NCBI GenBank assembly: GCA_965221075.1
Contig: OZ244865.1
Location: 682,001-746,000, forward strand
Origin: UBA2970 sp965221075
GTDB taxonomy: Bacteria > Verrucomicrobiota > Verrucomicrobiia > Limisphaerales > AAA164-E04
Length of the DNA stretch: 64,000 bases
Reading direction: 5' to 3'
The notes beneath the pieces were generated by a model. That model had not been told where the DNA came from and did not search any database. It saw only the letters and a list, made by a program, of their open reading frames with translations. Both the position numbers and the translations under genes were made by a program. Of the stretch, positions 8,526-16,502 are shown one piece after another (position 1 is the stretch's first letter; every line of letters starts with the position of its first letter).

Positions 8526-8987
8526 GTGGCCAGCCGCTACCTGCATGTCCGCCGGGTGGAGTTCTCGGACACCGACATGGCCGGGATCATGCACTTCACC
8601 AACATCCTCCGCTTCATGGAGTCGGCCGAGCACGCCTTCCTGCGCAGCCTGGGACATTCGGTCGCCCTGGAGGAGGTCGATCCCTCGCTGGGCCTGCCCC
8701 GGGTCCGGGTGGAGGCCGAGTTCCGATCCCCGTTCCGCTTCGAGGACGAGGTGGAGATAGAGCTCCAGGTGCGGGCCAAGTCCCGCCGCTCCCTCACCTA
8801 CCACTTCGTTCTCAGGCGGCGCGGAGACCCCCAAGGAAGCATCGGGGCAACGGGCTCGATGACCGTGGTCTGCGTCCGCCGCGGCCCGGACGGACGCATG
8901 GCGCCCCACGAGCTCCCCGCCAGCCTCGCCGGCAAGATCGAGGCCGCTTGCGCCGACGGTTCCCCCAGCCTTCCACCGGCCGGGTAG
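8526..8987 (+). CDS. Acyl-CoA thioesterase, hotdog (4HBT/YbgC) family
   Basis: A 153-residue single hotdog domain with a GTG start. The motif RRVEFSDTDMAGIMHFTNILRFMESAE contains the catalytic Asp and the following helix of 4-hydroxybenzoyl-CoA or YbgC thioesterases. VEAEFRSPFRFEDEVEIEL is the typical second strand pair. It would hydrolyse an acyl- or aroyl-thioester in the cytoplasm. As the last gene of the 2890-8987 operon, beside chorismate-lyase-like and halogenase-like proteins, release of an aromatic acyl group is plausible but not shown. The last 15 residues are a loose Pro/Ser-rich tail. Confidence 0.82.
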   Translation: MASRYLHVRRVEFSDTDMAGIMHFTNILRFMESAEHAFLRSLGHSVALEEVDPSLGLPRVRVEAEFRSPFRFEDEVEIELQVRAKSRRSLTYHFVLRRRGDPQGSIGATGSMTVVCVRRGPDGRMAPHELPASLAGKIEAACADGSPSLPPAG

Positions 8988-9118
8988 AGAGAGAGGCCTC
9001 TTCCGCAAGCTCCGCCGATGCGGCTCCGCGGCCATTCCATGGAGCGGACCCGGTCGGTGGCGACGGGACTGTTTCCCTCTCTCGGAGCCGTCCCTCCGCC
9101 GGGCCGCCGGGGAGGCCG

Positions 9119-9148
9119 TTGACAGGCGGCAGGAGCGGCTCCTAGTCT
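9119..9148 (+). promoter_or_regulatory. Putative aroE promoter
   Basis: TTGACA (9119-9124), 18 bp, TAGTCT (9143-9148), about 50 bp before the aroE start. This is one of the best -35 matches in the window. Confidence 0.55.
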
Positions 9149-9197
9149 GCCCGCGCCCAATGGCCGCATCGGCGGAGGAACCGGCGGGAGGGCAAGC

Positions 9198-10052
9198 ATG
9201 AGCAAGGTCTGGAACTTCAAGCAGGAGCTGACGGCGGCCTTCGGCCAGCCGATCGCCGAGAATCCCACCCAGTACATGATGGAGGCGGCCTACCGGGACC
9301 GGGGCCTGGACTGGCGCTACCTCTCCCTGGAAGTCAGTCCCGAGGGCCTGAGGGACGCGGTGCTCGGGGCGAGGGCGATGGGATTCCGGGGCTTCAACTG
9401 CACCATCCCCCACAAGGTGGCGGTGATCGATCATCTGGACGGGCTGGGGGAGTCGGCCGAAGTGATGGGGGCGGTCAACTGCGTGGTCCGCAGAGGAGAC
9501 AGGCTGATCGGGGAGAACACCGACGGCAAGGGTTTCGTCCAGTCCCTCAAGGATCTGAGGGATCCCGGGGGGGCCGACGTGGTGATTCTCGGAGCGGGTG
9601 GAGCGGCCCGGGCCATCGGGGTCGAGATGGCCCTGGCGGGGGCCAGGAGCCTGACCGTGGTCAACCGCACGGCCCAGCGTGGAGAGGCGCTGGCCGAGCT
9701 TCTCTCGAGAAGGACTCCCGCCCAGGCCAGTTTCGTCCCCTGGGAAGGGGACTACCCGATCCCCGGTTCGGCCGATGTGCTGGTCAACGCCACTTCCATC
9801 GGGCTCTTCCCCGATGTGGAGGCTCGCATCCCCCTGGTCCAGGGGAGCCTGAGGCCGGATCTGGTGGTGGCGGACGTGATCCCCAACCCTCCGGCCACAC
9901 GCCTGGTGCGGGCCGCACGGGAGCTGGGATGCCCGACCATCGACGGCAAGGGGATGCTGGTCAACCAGGGAGTCCTCGGTTTCCGATACTGGACGGGGAC
10001 GGACCCGGATCCCGGAGTGATGCACCGGGCCCTGGAGGAGGTCTTCGGGTGA
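9198..10052 (+). CDS. aroE: Shikimate dehydrogenase
   Basis: A 284-residue NADP-dependent oxidoreductase that reduces 3-dehydroshikimate to shikimate in the chorismate pathway. It shows FNCTIPHK (substrate-binding Lys of the FNVTxPHK motif, with Cys for Val), GAVNCVVRRGDRLIGENTDGKGF with the conserved Asn and Asp, the nucleotide loop VVILGAGGAARAIG, NRTAQR, and VNATSIGL. The C-terminal DGKGMLVNQG is also typical. A strong ribosome site (GGGAGGG) precedes the ATG. It has its own promoter 50 bp upstream, so it is not simply the end of the preceding operon, but its place next to a chorismate-lyase-like gene may be meaningful. Quinate/shikimate dehydrogenase is the main alternative. Confidence 0.9.
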   Translation: MSKVWNFKQELTAAFGQPIAENPTQYMMEAAYRDRGLDWRYLSLEVSPEGLRDAVLGARAMGFRGFNCTIPHKVAVIDHLDGLGESAEVMGAVNCVVRRGDRLIGENTDGKGFVQSLKDLRDPGGADVVILGAGGAARAIGVEMALAGARSLTVVNRTAQRGEALAELLSRRTPAQASFVPWEGDYPIPGSADVLVNATSIGLFPDVEARIPLVQGSLRPDLVVADVIPNPPATRLVRAARELGCPTIDGKGMLVNQGVLGFRYWTGTDPDPGVMHRALEEVFG

Positions 10053-10083
10053 GGTTTTTTTTGTGAAAGCACGCATTCTCCGC

Positions 10084-10112
10084 TTGACGCTTCACGGATA
10101 GCAGCGTAGATT
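10084..10112 (+). promoter_or_regulatory. Putative promoter of the first small RNA element
   Basis: TTGACG (10084-10089), 17 bp, TAGATT (10107-10112), giving a start near 10119. No coding frame follows before the hairpin terminator at 10261-10301. Confidence 0.5.
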
Positions 10113-10118
10113 CTCTCT

Positions 10119-10301
10119 CGGAGTGCTCGGAAGGGGTGCCGTTCGCGGCTTTCAGCCGGCCAGCCACGGCGGGCCGGTGCGCTTTCCCTGGAATGGCGGG
10201 TACACGCCGGACCAGGGGAACCTTCCGTAACACTACACTTGTACTTCTTCTGAACATTCCCCGGCCCCCCTAGCTGTCCTCATGGCGAAGGGGGCCGGTT
10301 T
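10119..10301 (+). ncRNA. Candidate small RNA, copy A
   Basis: A segment of about 180 nt lies between a promoter and an intrinsic terminator and has no credible reading frame. Its last 150 nt recur as a diverged copy at about 11831-11981. Pairings I can see are CGGAAGG 10128-10134 with CCTTCCG 10221-10227, CCGGCC 10156-10161 with GGCCGG 10172-10177, and TTCCCTGG 10184-10191 with CCAGGGGAA 10212-10220. Differences in the second copy often preserve pairing in the two internal stems; the outer closing stem is not preserved there. The terminator loop keeps TCCTCATGGC in both copies. TCCTC is complementary to a GAGGA ribosome site, so antisense action on mRNAs is possible. I do not recognise it as SRP, tmRNA or RNase P RNA; 6S RNA is not excluded. 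Confidence 0.45.
10261..10301 (+). terminator. Intrinsic terminator of candidate small RNA A
   Basis: A perfect 9-bp stem, CCGGCCCCC (10261-10269) with GGGGGCCGG (10290-10298), a 20-nt loop, then TTT. The T tract is short. Confidence 0.6.
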
Positions 10302-11396
10302 ATGTTCGGGTGGCGGCGGGCCTCCGCCCTGCCAGGCCGGTGCTCTCTCCCTTCCGCCGGAGCGTGCTGCCTCGCTTCCGTCTCTGCCGAGGCTTGAGAG
10401 ACGCCTGACTCCATCCAGTAGCCTGTGTCCGGCAAGCTGGACCGGATACCAGTGGGTACGATGAGGGGCCAGGGACAAGGATGCTCTCTCGACGGAGCTG
10501 GGAAGCGAGGAGCAAAGCGGCGCCTTCCAGGTCCGGGACCATTGCATAGGCGCACGGATCCTGAGCCAAGGATGGAGCACAAGCCAGCTCGCCGCCGCTT
10601 CGGCCAGAGTACCGGCTGCGCACCCTCGAAGGATCCGGCAGGAGCGATCGGCCAGGAGAGATCGGAAAGCTCCTTCGCTGCGAGCAACTGAAATCCTCGC
10701 ATCACGTGGCATGGAGCAAGGCCCGGAGGCAAAGCATCCTGCAGGGCCTGACGTCAAGGCAACCAGAGCCAGTCCCGAACCTGACAGGATCCTCGTCTCG
10801 AGGGGAAGATCGCACAGTTCGGGAAGCAGCTGGAAACGGAGAGTCCGAAACTCAATGCCCACGGTAGACAATGGGCGCACAGGACAATGTCCCGAGGCTG
10901 ACGGAATTGGGTCCCAGTAGCAGGAGGAACGCATGAAGGAGAGACCGCCTTGCTCGCATCCAAGGTCGGCGGCCCGCACCAACCTGCCGGGCGATGGGGG
11001 GGCTCCAGGGCAACGTTGAACCGTCCCATGAAGCCATGGACGGCCCCAGCATCAGATCAGGAAGCATGCCAGTTCTCTAGAGCACGCCTAGCCCGATAAG
11101 GTGCTCGCTACCCAATAGCTTCGACGATCGATCAGTCGGCTAGATTGTCCCCAAGCCTCTGAACGAATGCTGTATTTCAGCGCTTGGAGCACATCATGCA
11201 ACGTATCCAGGTCTTGAAGCTGATGGCGAGCAAGCAGCGTGACCAGATCATCCCCATTGCAGGTCAACACCTGTCTAGAACCGAAAAAAACGGACAAAAC
11301 GCTCAGAGCATCGTTGTACATTACGCACGTCGTGACACAACTCGGAGCTGCTGCCGGTAATCGCAATATCCTAGGTTCGCTAGTTGATTGAACACA

Positions 11397-11738
11397 ATGA
11401 AAACATGTGCCAACTCGCTCCTTGCAGTACTGGTTATTCTCATGCTTGTTGTCGCATGTGGAAAACAGGAGACGCTTTCGCCGAAAGAACATGACGATGC
11501 CATAGCAAGCGAAGTGAAGCAAGAACAGGAGACACTTTCGCCAAAAGAACATGACCAGGTTATAATAGGCGAAGTAAATCAAGCTGTGATAAATCATCTA
11601 ATTGATCTTGACGAGATTCCAGAAAGTGTCGAGGATTTAGCATCCAAGGGCTACCTTGAGCAAGTCCCAGAGCTCAAATTCTGGAAAAGCATTACAATTC
11701 ATGAAGACGGCGCCCTATTGCTCGAAAAAAGGGAATAA
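11397..11738 (+). CDS. Small lipoprotein with internal 20-residue tandem repeat
   Basis: A 113-residue protein starting at the ATG (a TTG nine bases earlier is possible). Lys-rich start, hydrophobic helix and the lipobox LVVACG predict a lipoprotein. Directly after the Cys come two copies of a 20-residue unit, QETLSPKEHDDAIASEVKQE then QETLSPKEHDQVIIGEVNQA, encoded by an exact 60-bp DNA tandem (about 11465-11524 and 11525-11584). The C-terminal part (PESVEDLASKGYLEQVPEL) resembles the short loop of pseudopilin-like proteins, but this is weak. Codon use is AT-richer than all neighbours, suggesting acquisition by transfer. I do not recognise the family. It stands alone, about 90 bp before the second copy of the structured RNA element. 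Confidence 0.6.
   Translation: MKTCANSLLAVLVILMLVVACGKQETLSPKEHDDAIASEVKQEQETLSPKEHDQVIIGEVNQAVINHLIDLDEIPESVEDLASKGYLEQVPELKFWKSITIHEDGALLLEKRE
11465..11584 (+). repeat. 60-bp tandem duplication inside the lipoprotein gene
   Basis: Two 60-bp units in direct tandem, differing at a limited set of positions and kept in frame. The unit encodes the 20-residue repeat QETLSPKEHD plus ten residues. Confidence 0.85.
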
Positions 11739-11800
11739 TACCGCCTTCAAGTTACAGCTTGTTTTTTTGAATTTCTCCGGTTATGTCCTAGTGTCTAGAA

Positions 11801-11981
11801 TGGGGATATTAGCCAGGAGTGCGTCCAGACTTTCAACAGGTCAGCCAAGGCTGGCCGGTGCGCTTTCCCCGTAGCGGCTGAAATCCGTGACTGGGGATCC
11901 TTCCGCAATCCTTCAGTTGTGCTTCCTCTGAACATTCCCCGGCCCCCGGAGCTATCCTCATGGCGAAGGGGGCCGGTTTTT
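11801..11981 (+). ncRNA. Candidate small RNA, copy B
   Basis: A diverged copy of the element at 10119-10301. Blocks conserved with copy A are GGCCGGTGCGCTTTCC (11853-11868), CCTTCCG near 11900, and the near-identical run from about 11921 through the terminator. Pairings kept in altered sequence are GGTCAGC (11839-11845) with GCTGGCC (11850-11856), and TTCCCC (11865-11870) with GGGGAT (11893-11898). Upstream promoter-like boxes are TTGAAT 11767-11772 and TAGTGT 11789-11794 (16-bp spacer). The outer closing stem seen in copy A is not obvious here. The 3' end meets the end of pyrD, which runs the opposite way. It could instead be only the 3' untranslated region of the lipoprotein mRNA. Confidence 0.4.
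11939..11981 (+). terminator. Intrinsic terminator of candidate small RNA B
   Basis: CCGGCCCCC (11939-11947) pairs with GGGGGCCGG (11968-11976), followed by TTTTT (11977-11981). The stem is identical to that at 10261-10298. The polarity fits rightward transcripts only. Confidence 0.7.
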
Positions 11982-13095
11982 ATTTCCGGGGGCGGTAGGG
12001 CAGCGAGCATCCGACCGCCTCGTCCAGGGATGCGAGTGCGTGGAGATCCATCTGCCTCAGGATCCCGGACACCAGACGCTTCGCCAAACCGGGGCCCTGG
12101 TAGACCAGTCCCGTGTAGAGCTGGCAAAGGCAGGCCCCGGCGGCGATCTTGGCCCATGCGCCGGGCACGTCCTCAATGCCTCCCACTCCCACCACGGGAA
12201 GGGCGCCCCTCGTGGTGCGATGGATGTGAGCTACGACAGCAGTGCTCCTGTCCCGTAGGGGCCGCCCGCTAAGCCCTCCTTTCTCGTTGAGCAGCGGCGA
12301 TGCCCGTATGGTGGTGTTGGTGGCTACCAGTCCCGCCAGGCCATGCTCCAGCGCAAGCTCGATCACGGAATCAAGGGCCTTTGTCGAGAGGTCGGGAGAG
12401 ATCTTCAGCAGCAAGGGCCGGGGATCGGCCTCCAGGTTGGCCCGGGAGAGGGCGCCGAGGATCTGCTTCAGAGGCTCTCTTTCCTGCAGGGATGTCAGCC
12501 CAGGGGTGTTGGGGGAGCTCAGGTTGATCACGAAGAAGTGGGCGTGCGGACGGAGCGCCTGGAAGGAGGAGAGGAGATCCTGGTGCGCTTTCTCCAGAGG
12601 GGTGGAAAGCGATTTCCCCAGATTGATCCCCAGCGGTGTGCTGCGAGGCGGGGAAGGAGCGGCCAGGGCTCGGGCCATGGCCATGGCCCCCCGGTTGTTG
12701 AATCCCATGCGGTTGAGGATCGCTCCGTCCTGTGGGATGCGGAACAGCCGGGGAGGAGGATTGCCGGGCTGAGGGTGGAGGGTGACGCCTCCCGCCTCGG
12801 AGAATCCGAAGCCGAGCGCCTCCCAGGCGGGCAGCGCCCTGCCGTCCTTGTCCATGCCGGCCGCCAGCCCGACGGGGTTGGGGAAGCGCAGCCCGAAGCG
12901 GACCGAGGGGAGGGAGGGAGCGGAGAAGCACGAGCTCAGAAGCCGGCGTCCCAGGCTCCGGCGTCCCAGGACCGACAGGATCTCCAGGGAGAGCCGGTGG
13001 GCCTGCTCCGGATCGAGCCGGAACAGCAGGGGGCGGACGATGCTCCGGTAGAGGCGATCGGGGAGGCGAAGCTCCTCGCTCGTTGTCAGGTCCAT
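11980..13095 (-). CDS. pyrD: Dihydroorotate dehydrogenase (quinone), class 2
   Basis: A 371-residue FMN enzyme oxidising dihydroorotate to orotate in pyrimidine synthesis and passing electrons to quinone at the inner membrane. Visible features are an N-terminal helical membrane-association part (LYRSIVRPLLFRLDPEQAHRLSL), NPVGLAAGMDKDGRAL, ILNRMGFNNRG, and NLSSPNTPGL with the class 2 catalytic Ser after Ser-Pro-Asn. LLLKISPDL, TNTT and the FMN phosphate loop VVGVGGIEDVPGAWAKIAAGA follow. Length and order are standard. It lies 66 bp downstream of the exonuclease gene on the same strand and is probably co-transcribed. Its stop overlaps the T tract of the opposing terminator. Confidence 0.95.
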   Translation of the reverse strand: MDLTTSEELRLPDRLYRSIVRPLLFRLDPEQAHRLSLEILSVLGRRSLGRRLLSSCFSAPSLPSVRFGLRFPNPVGLAAGMDKDGRALPAWEALGFGFSEAGGVTLHPQPGNPPPRLFRIPQDGAILNRMGFNNRGAMAMARALAAPSPPRSTPLGINLGKSLSTPLEKAHQDLLSSFQALRPHAHFFVINLSSPNTPGLTSLQEREPLKQILGALSRANLEADPRPLLLKISPDLSTKALDSVIELALEHGLAGLVATNTTIRASPLLNEKGGLSGRPLRDRSTAVVAHIHRTTRGALPVVGVGGIEDVPGAWAKIAAGACLCQLYTGLVYQGPGLAKRLVSGILRQMDLHALASLDEAVGCSLPYRPRK

Positions 13096-13161
13096 GGGCG
13101 GGCGCCGAGGGCTCAGCGCCGCGTCTCCGCAGCCGGTGGAGATCCCGGGGGCATGCCCGGC

Positions 13162-13890
13162 CTACCGCGATGACGGCTCCAGGAAGCGCTCCTTCCAGAA
13201 GAGGTAGAGCTGGCCGGTCGCCTGGACGTCCCGGAGGCAGTAGCGGGCCACCTCCATCCGCTGGCCCTCCTCCCACATCCTCGCCACATCCCCGCCGGAG
13301 ATCCCCCCGGCCTTGGGAGAGGGGATGCCGAAGCGCTTGCAGTAGAAGTCGAGGTTGAAGAGCCGCCGTGCCCCGCTGGAGCTCCAGCGGGTCTGGTGGA
13401 AGGTCAGCTGGTCGGCCAGGTCGCAGTGGGGCGTGGCCTTGAAGCGGTAGTCGAGCAGATTGACGGAAGTGACCGGCACGCCGAGCTGCAGGGAGCGCAG
13501 GTAGAGGAAGGGAAGGTCGAACTCGCGGCCGTTGAACGTGATGATCCTCCGGTACTTCGGGATCCATCCCCAGAAGGCTTCCAGCAGCTCGGACTCGGTG
13601 GCCTGGGGCAGGTAGCTGATCCCGGGATCGGGGCTGGGATCCCCCTCCTGGGGGTCCTCTCCCTGGAAGAGGACGCGGCCCTGGGACGAGACCGGATTGA
13701 GCATCCCGATGCAGACCACCTGGCCGGTGAAGGGATTGAGGGAGAACTGCTCCCGGATCTTCGCTCGCCTGGCTTCCTGCTCGTCCGGAGTGGGCTCCCT
13801 GTCGGCCGGGGACAAAAGGTAGTCCAGGTCCTCCTCGTCGAGGCGGGATTCGTCGCGGAGGGTCTCGATGTCGATGACGAGTTCGGCCAC
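13162..13890 (-). CDS. Predicted 3'-5' exonuclease, RNase H-like (PolB exonuclease-type)
   Basis: A 242-residue DEDD-family exonuclease domain of the PolB-like exo2 type. Motif I is VIDIETL near the N-terminus, motif II is ITFNGREFDLPFL, and motif III is YCLRDV, giving the four acidic metal ligands. The frame is open far upstream, but those residues look random and run toward mutS, so I start at the GTG at 13890 that opens motif I. It may trim DNA or RNA 3' ends. It is divergent from mutS across a 112-bp gap, which suggests, but does not prove, a link to repair. Confidence 0.75.
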   Translation of the reverse strand: MAELVIDIETLRDESRLDEEDLDYLLSPADREPTPDEQEARRAKIREQFSLNPFTGQVVCIGMLNPVSSQGRVLFQGEDPQEGDPSPDPGISYLPQATESELLEAFWGWIPKYRRIITFNGREFDLPFLYLRSLQLGVPVTSVNLLDYRFKATPHCDLADQLTFHQTRWSSSGARRLFNLDFYCKRFGIPSPKAGGISGGDVARMWEEGQRMEVARYCLRDVQATGQLYLFWKERFLEPSSR

Positions 13891-14002
13891 GGCTGCGCGT
13901 TCCGAGGCTAGGGAATGGGGCTTCTGGATTCCAGCCGATTCGGCGCTCCGCCCTCCGGGGTTTTTGCTATGAGATCGCCGGAGCGCCGATAAGGTCCCTC
14001 CC

Positions 14003-16486
14003 ATGTCCAAACCACAGGGTTTGACTCCGATGATGGCGCAGTACCGCCGCATCCGGTCCGAGCTGCCCAAGGACTCCCTGCTCCTGTTCCGTCTTGGGGA
14101 CTTCTACGAGCTTTTCTTCGAGGACGCCCAGGAAGGGGCCGAGATCCTGGAAGTGGTCCTCACCCGCCGAGGGAGCGTCCCCATGTGCGGAATCCCGTAC
14201 CACGCGGCCGGAAACTACCTTCCCAAGCTTCTGAAGGCGGGCCGCAAGGTGGCCATCTGCGAGCAGGTGGAGGGCGAGGCCCCCCGCAAGCTGTTCGACC
14301 GGAAGGTGACCCAGATCCTCAGTCCGGGAGCCCATTTCGACGACTCGATCCTGCAGTCGGGACGCAACAACTTCCTGGTCGCGGTCTGCTGCCGGGGCCG
14401 GAAGGGCGGGGTGGCCTCGGTGGATCTGACCACCGGCCAGTTCGGGGCGGGGGAAGTGCCACGCGAGGAGCTGCGCGGCGAGATCGACCGCCTGGCCCCG
14501 GCGGAGGTGATATGCCCCGAGGGGGACGCCGAGCTGAGGGAGCGGATGGAAGGGGGGCAGTGGACCCTGGGGGAGTACGAGGAGTGGACCTTCCTGCCCG
14601 ATGCGGCCCAGGGCACCCTCAGGGAGCACTTCGGGGTGGCCTCCCTGGACGGCTTCGGCCTGGGGGCTGCCCCGGCCGCGGTGGCCGCGGCCGGGGCAGC
14701 CCTGCACTACCTGGCCCAGCACCTGAGGCGGGATCTGCGCCACCTGCGCCCCCCCGAGCGCCTGGAGCGCGCCGACCACCTGGTGGTGGACATGCTTACC
14801 CTGCGCAACCTGGAGGTGCTGGAGCCGATCAGCCCCCAGGCTCCCCGAGAGGCCTCGCTCTTCGGAAGCCTGGACCGCACCGTCACGCCCATGGGGGCCC
14901 GGCTCCTGCGCCAGTGGCTGGCCCGTCCACTGGGCCGCAGGGAGGCCATCCTGGAGCGGCAGGAGGCGGTGGAGGCGTGGACCCGGGATCCCCCGGCGCT
15001 TGCGCGGATGCGGGACCTGCTGGGAAAGGTTCGGGACCTGGAGCGGTCGGCGGGTCGCCTCAGCGCCGGGCACGGCAACGCCCGGGACCTGCTGGTGGTC
15101 AAGGAGGCGCTGGAGCAGGTGCCGGAGATTCTCCGGGTGGTCTCGGAGTCCGTCGGCGGGATGGCGGGCCAGGGGCTTTCCAGGGGGCTCCACCCCCTTC
15201 CCGGACTGGTCTCCGAGATCGGCGAGGCCATCCGGGAGGGGCCTCCCTCGGCCCTGCGCGAGGGGGGCATGATACGGGACGGCTACCACCAGGAGCTGGA
15301 CGGGCTGCGACGGGCGGGAGCCGAGGGCAAGGACTGGATCGAGTCGCTGCGGCGGCAGGAGACGGAGAGGAGCGGGATCCCGAACCTGAAGATCCGGTTC
15401 AACGCGGTGATCGGCTACTTCCTGGAGGTGACCCGCAGCCACCTCGACAAGGTGCCCGAGCGCTACGTGCGCAAGCAGACGCTCTCGGGGTGCGAGCGCT
15501 TCCAGATTCCCGAGCTCAAGGAGGTGGAGCAGCGGATCCTGGGGGCCGAGGAGCGGGCCAACCAGCTGGAGTACGAGCTCTTCCAGCAGCTGCGGGAACG
15601 GCTATTCGGGCACCTGGAGCGCGTGCAGGAGACCGCCTCGGCCATGGCCCGGATCGACGCCCTGGCCAGCCTGGGGGAGGCGGCCAGGGTCCACGGGTAC
15701 TGCCGTCCCGAGATCGGCGACGAGGGAGCCATCCGCATCGAGGAGGGCCGCCATCCCTTCCTGGAGCGCATCCTCTCCGAGGAGCCCTTCGTTCCCAACG
15801 ACGCGTCCCTGGGGGAAGGCGGCCCCCAGATCGCCCTGATCACCGGACCCAACATGGCCGGCAAGAGCACCTACATCCGGCAGGTCGCCCTGCTCTGCCT
15901 GCTGGCCCATACCGGATCCTTCCTCCCCGCCCGGCGGGCGCGGGTCGATCTGGTGGACCGCATCTTCTCCCGGATCGGGGCCGCCGACGATCTCTCCAGG
16001 GGGCAGTCCACCTTCATGGTGGAGATGACCGAGACCGCGAACATCCTCAACCACGCCACCGAGCGGAGCCTGATCGTGCTCGACGAGGTGGGGAGGGGGA
16101 CCAGCACCTACGACGGGCTGAGCCTGGCCTGGTCGATCCTGGAGCACATCCACAACCGCCTGGGGGCCAAGACCCTCTTCGCCACCCACTACCACGAGCT
16201 GACCACCCTGGCCGGACGGCTGGAGCGGCTGGATAACTTCCAGGTGTCGGTCCAGGAGTGGAAGGACAGGATCGTGTTCGTCCGCAAGATCGTGGCCGGG
16301 GGTGCCGACCGCAGCTACGGGATCCAGGTGGCCCGGCTGGCCGGGATCCCGGCCCCGGTGCTGAAGCGCTCCCGGGAGATACTGCGGCGGCTGGAGGCCG
16401 AGGGCAGGGGAAGGCGGGCGCGCAGCGCGGCCAGGCCGCTTCAGGACCTGGAGCCCGGCCCCGACCTGTTCAGCTGGCAGGGCTGA
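14003..16486 (+). CDS. mutS: DNA mismatch repair protein MutS
   Basis: An 827-residue MutS1. The N-terminal mismatch-binding domain has FRLGDFYELFFEDA, a variant of the Phe-X-Glu wedge region. Connector, lever and clamp regions follow, then the ATPase with Walker A GPNMAGKST (about residue 614), the ABC-like signature DDLSRGQSTFMVEM, Walker B LIVLDEVGRGTSTYDG and the switch FATHYHEL. It recognises mispairs and recruits MutL; mutL is not in this window. Usual length is about 850, so it is complete apart from a shorter C-terminal tetramer region. It begins a rightward operon with lptF-like and glycosyltransferase genes. Confidence 0.96.
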   Translation: MSKPQGLTPMMAQYRRIRSELPKDSLLLFRLGDFYELFFEDAQEGAEILEVVLTRRGSVPMCGIPYHAAGNYLPKLLKAGRKVAICEQVEGEAPRKLFDRKVTQILSPGAHFDDSILQSGRNNFLVAVCCRGRKGGVASVDLTTGQFGAGEVPREELRGEIDRLAPAEVICPEGDAELRERMEGGQWTLGEYEEWTFLPDAAQGTLREHFGVASLDGFGLGAAPAAVAAAGAALHYLAQHLRRDLRHLRPPERLERADHLVVDMLTLRNLEVLEPISPQAPREASLFGSLDRTVTPMGARLLRQWLARPLGRREAILERQEAVEAWTRDPPALARMRDLLGKVRDLERSAGRLSAGHGNARDLLVVKEALEQVPEILRVVSESVGGMAGQGLSRGLHPLPGLVSEIGEAIREGPPSALREGGMIRDGYHQELDGLRRAGAEGKDWIESLRRQETERSGIPNLKIRFNAVIGYFLEVTRSHLDKVPERYVRKQTLSGCERFQIPELKEVEQRILGAEERANQLEYELFQQLRERLFGHLERVQETASAMARIDALASLGEAARVHGYCRPEIGDEGAIRIEEGRHPFLERILSEEPFVPNDASLGEGGPQIALITGPNMAGKSTYIRQVALLCLLAHTGSFLPARRARVDLVDRIFSRIGAADDLSRGQSTFMVEMTETANILNHATERSLIVLDEVGRGTSTYDGLSLAWSILEHIHNRLGAKTLFATHYHELTTLAGRLERLDNFQVSVQEWKDRIVFVRKIVAGGADRSYGIQVARLAGIPAPVLKRSREILRRLEAEGRGRRARSAARPLQDLEPGPDLFSWQG

Positions 16487-16502
16487 GCCGGAGGATCCGA
16501 GG

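Larger units (their letters stand above)
10053..11396 (+). other. Gene-poor region between aroE and the lipoprotein gene
   Basis: I see no convincing protein gene in these 1.34 kb. The left part holds a promoter, a structured repeat and a hairpin terminator (about 10084-10301). From about 10300 to 11080 every open stretch is low-complexity Arg/Ser/Pro translation with no family I recognise. From about 11080 base composition shifts to lower GC. A leftward 77-codon frame at 11321-11088 (containing LTCNGDDLVTLLARHQ) looks more protein-like than the rest but lacks a ribosome site. Confidence 0.5.

Noticed and set aside
11088..11321. Leftward 77-codon frame with LTCNGDDLVTLLARHQ
   Set aside because: More protein-like than its surroundings and reminiscent of PIN-type ends, but no ribosome site, no promoter and no clear family, so not called as a gene.
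11839..11870. Resemblance of repeat B to SRP RNA (AGGTCAG, AGCCAAGG)
   Set aside because: The invariant GGAAG-type apical loop of SRP RNA is missing and copy A does not keep the similarity.
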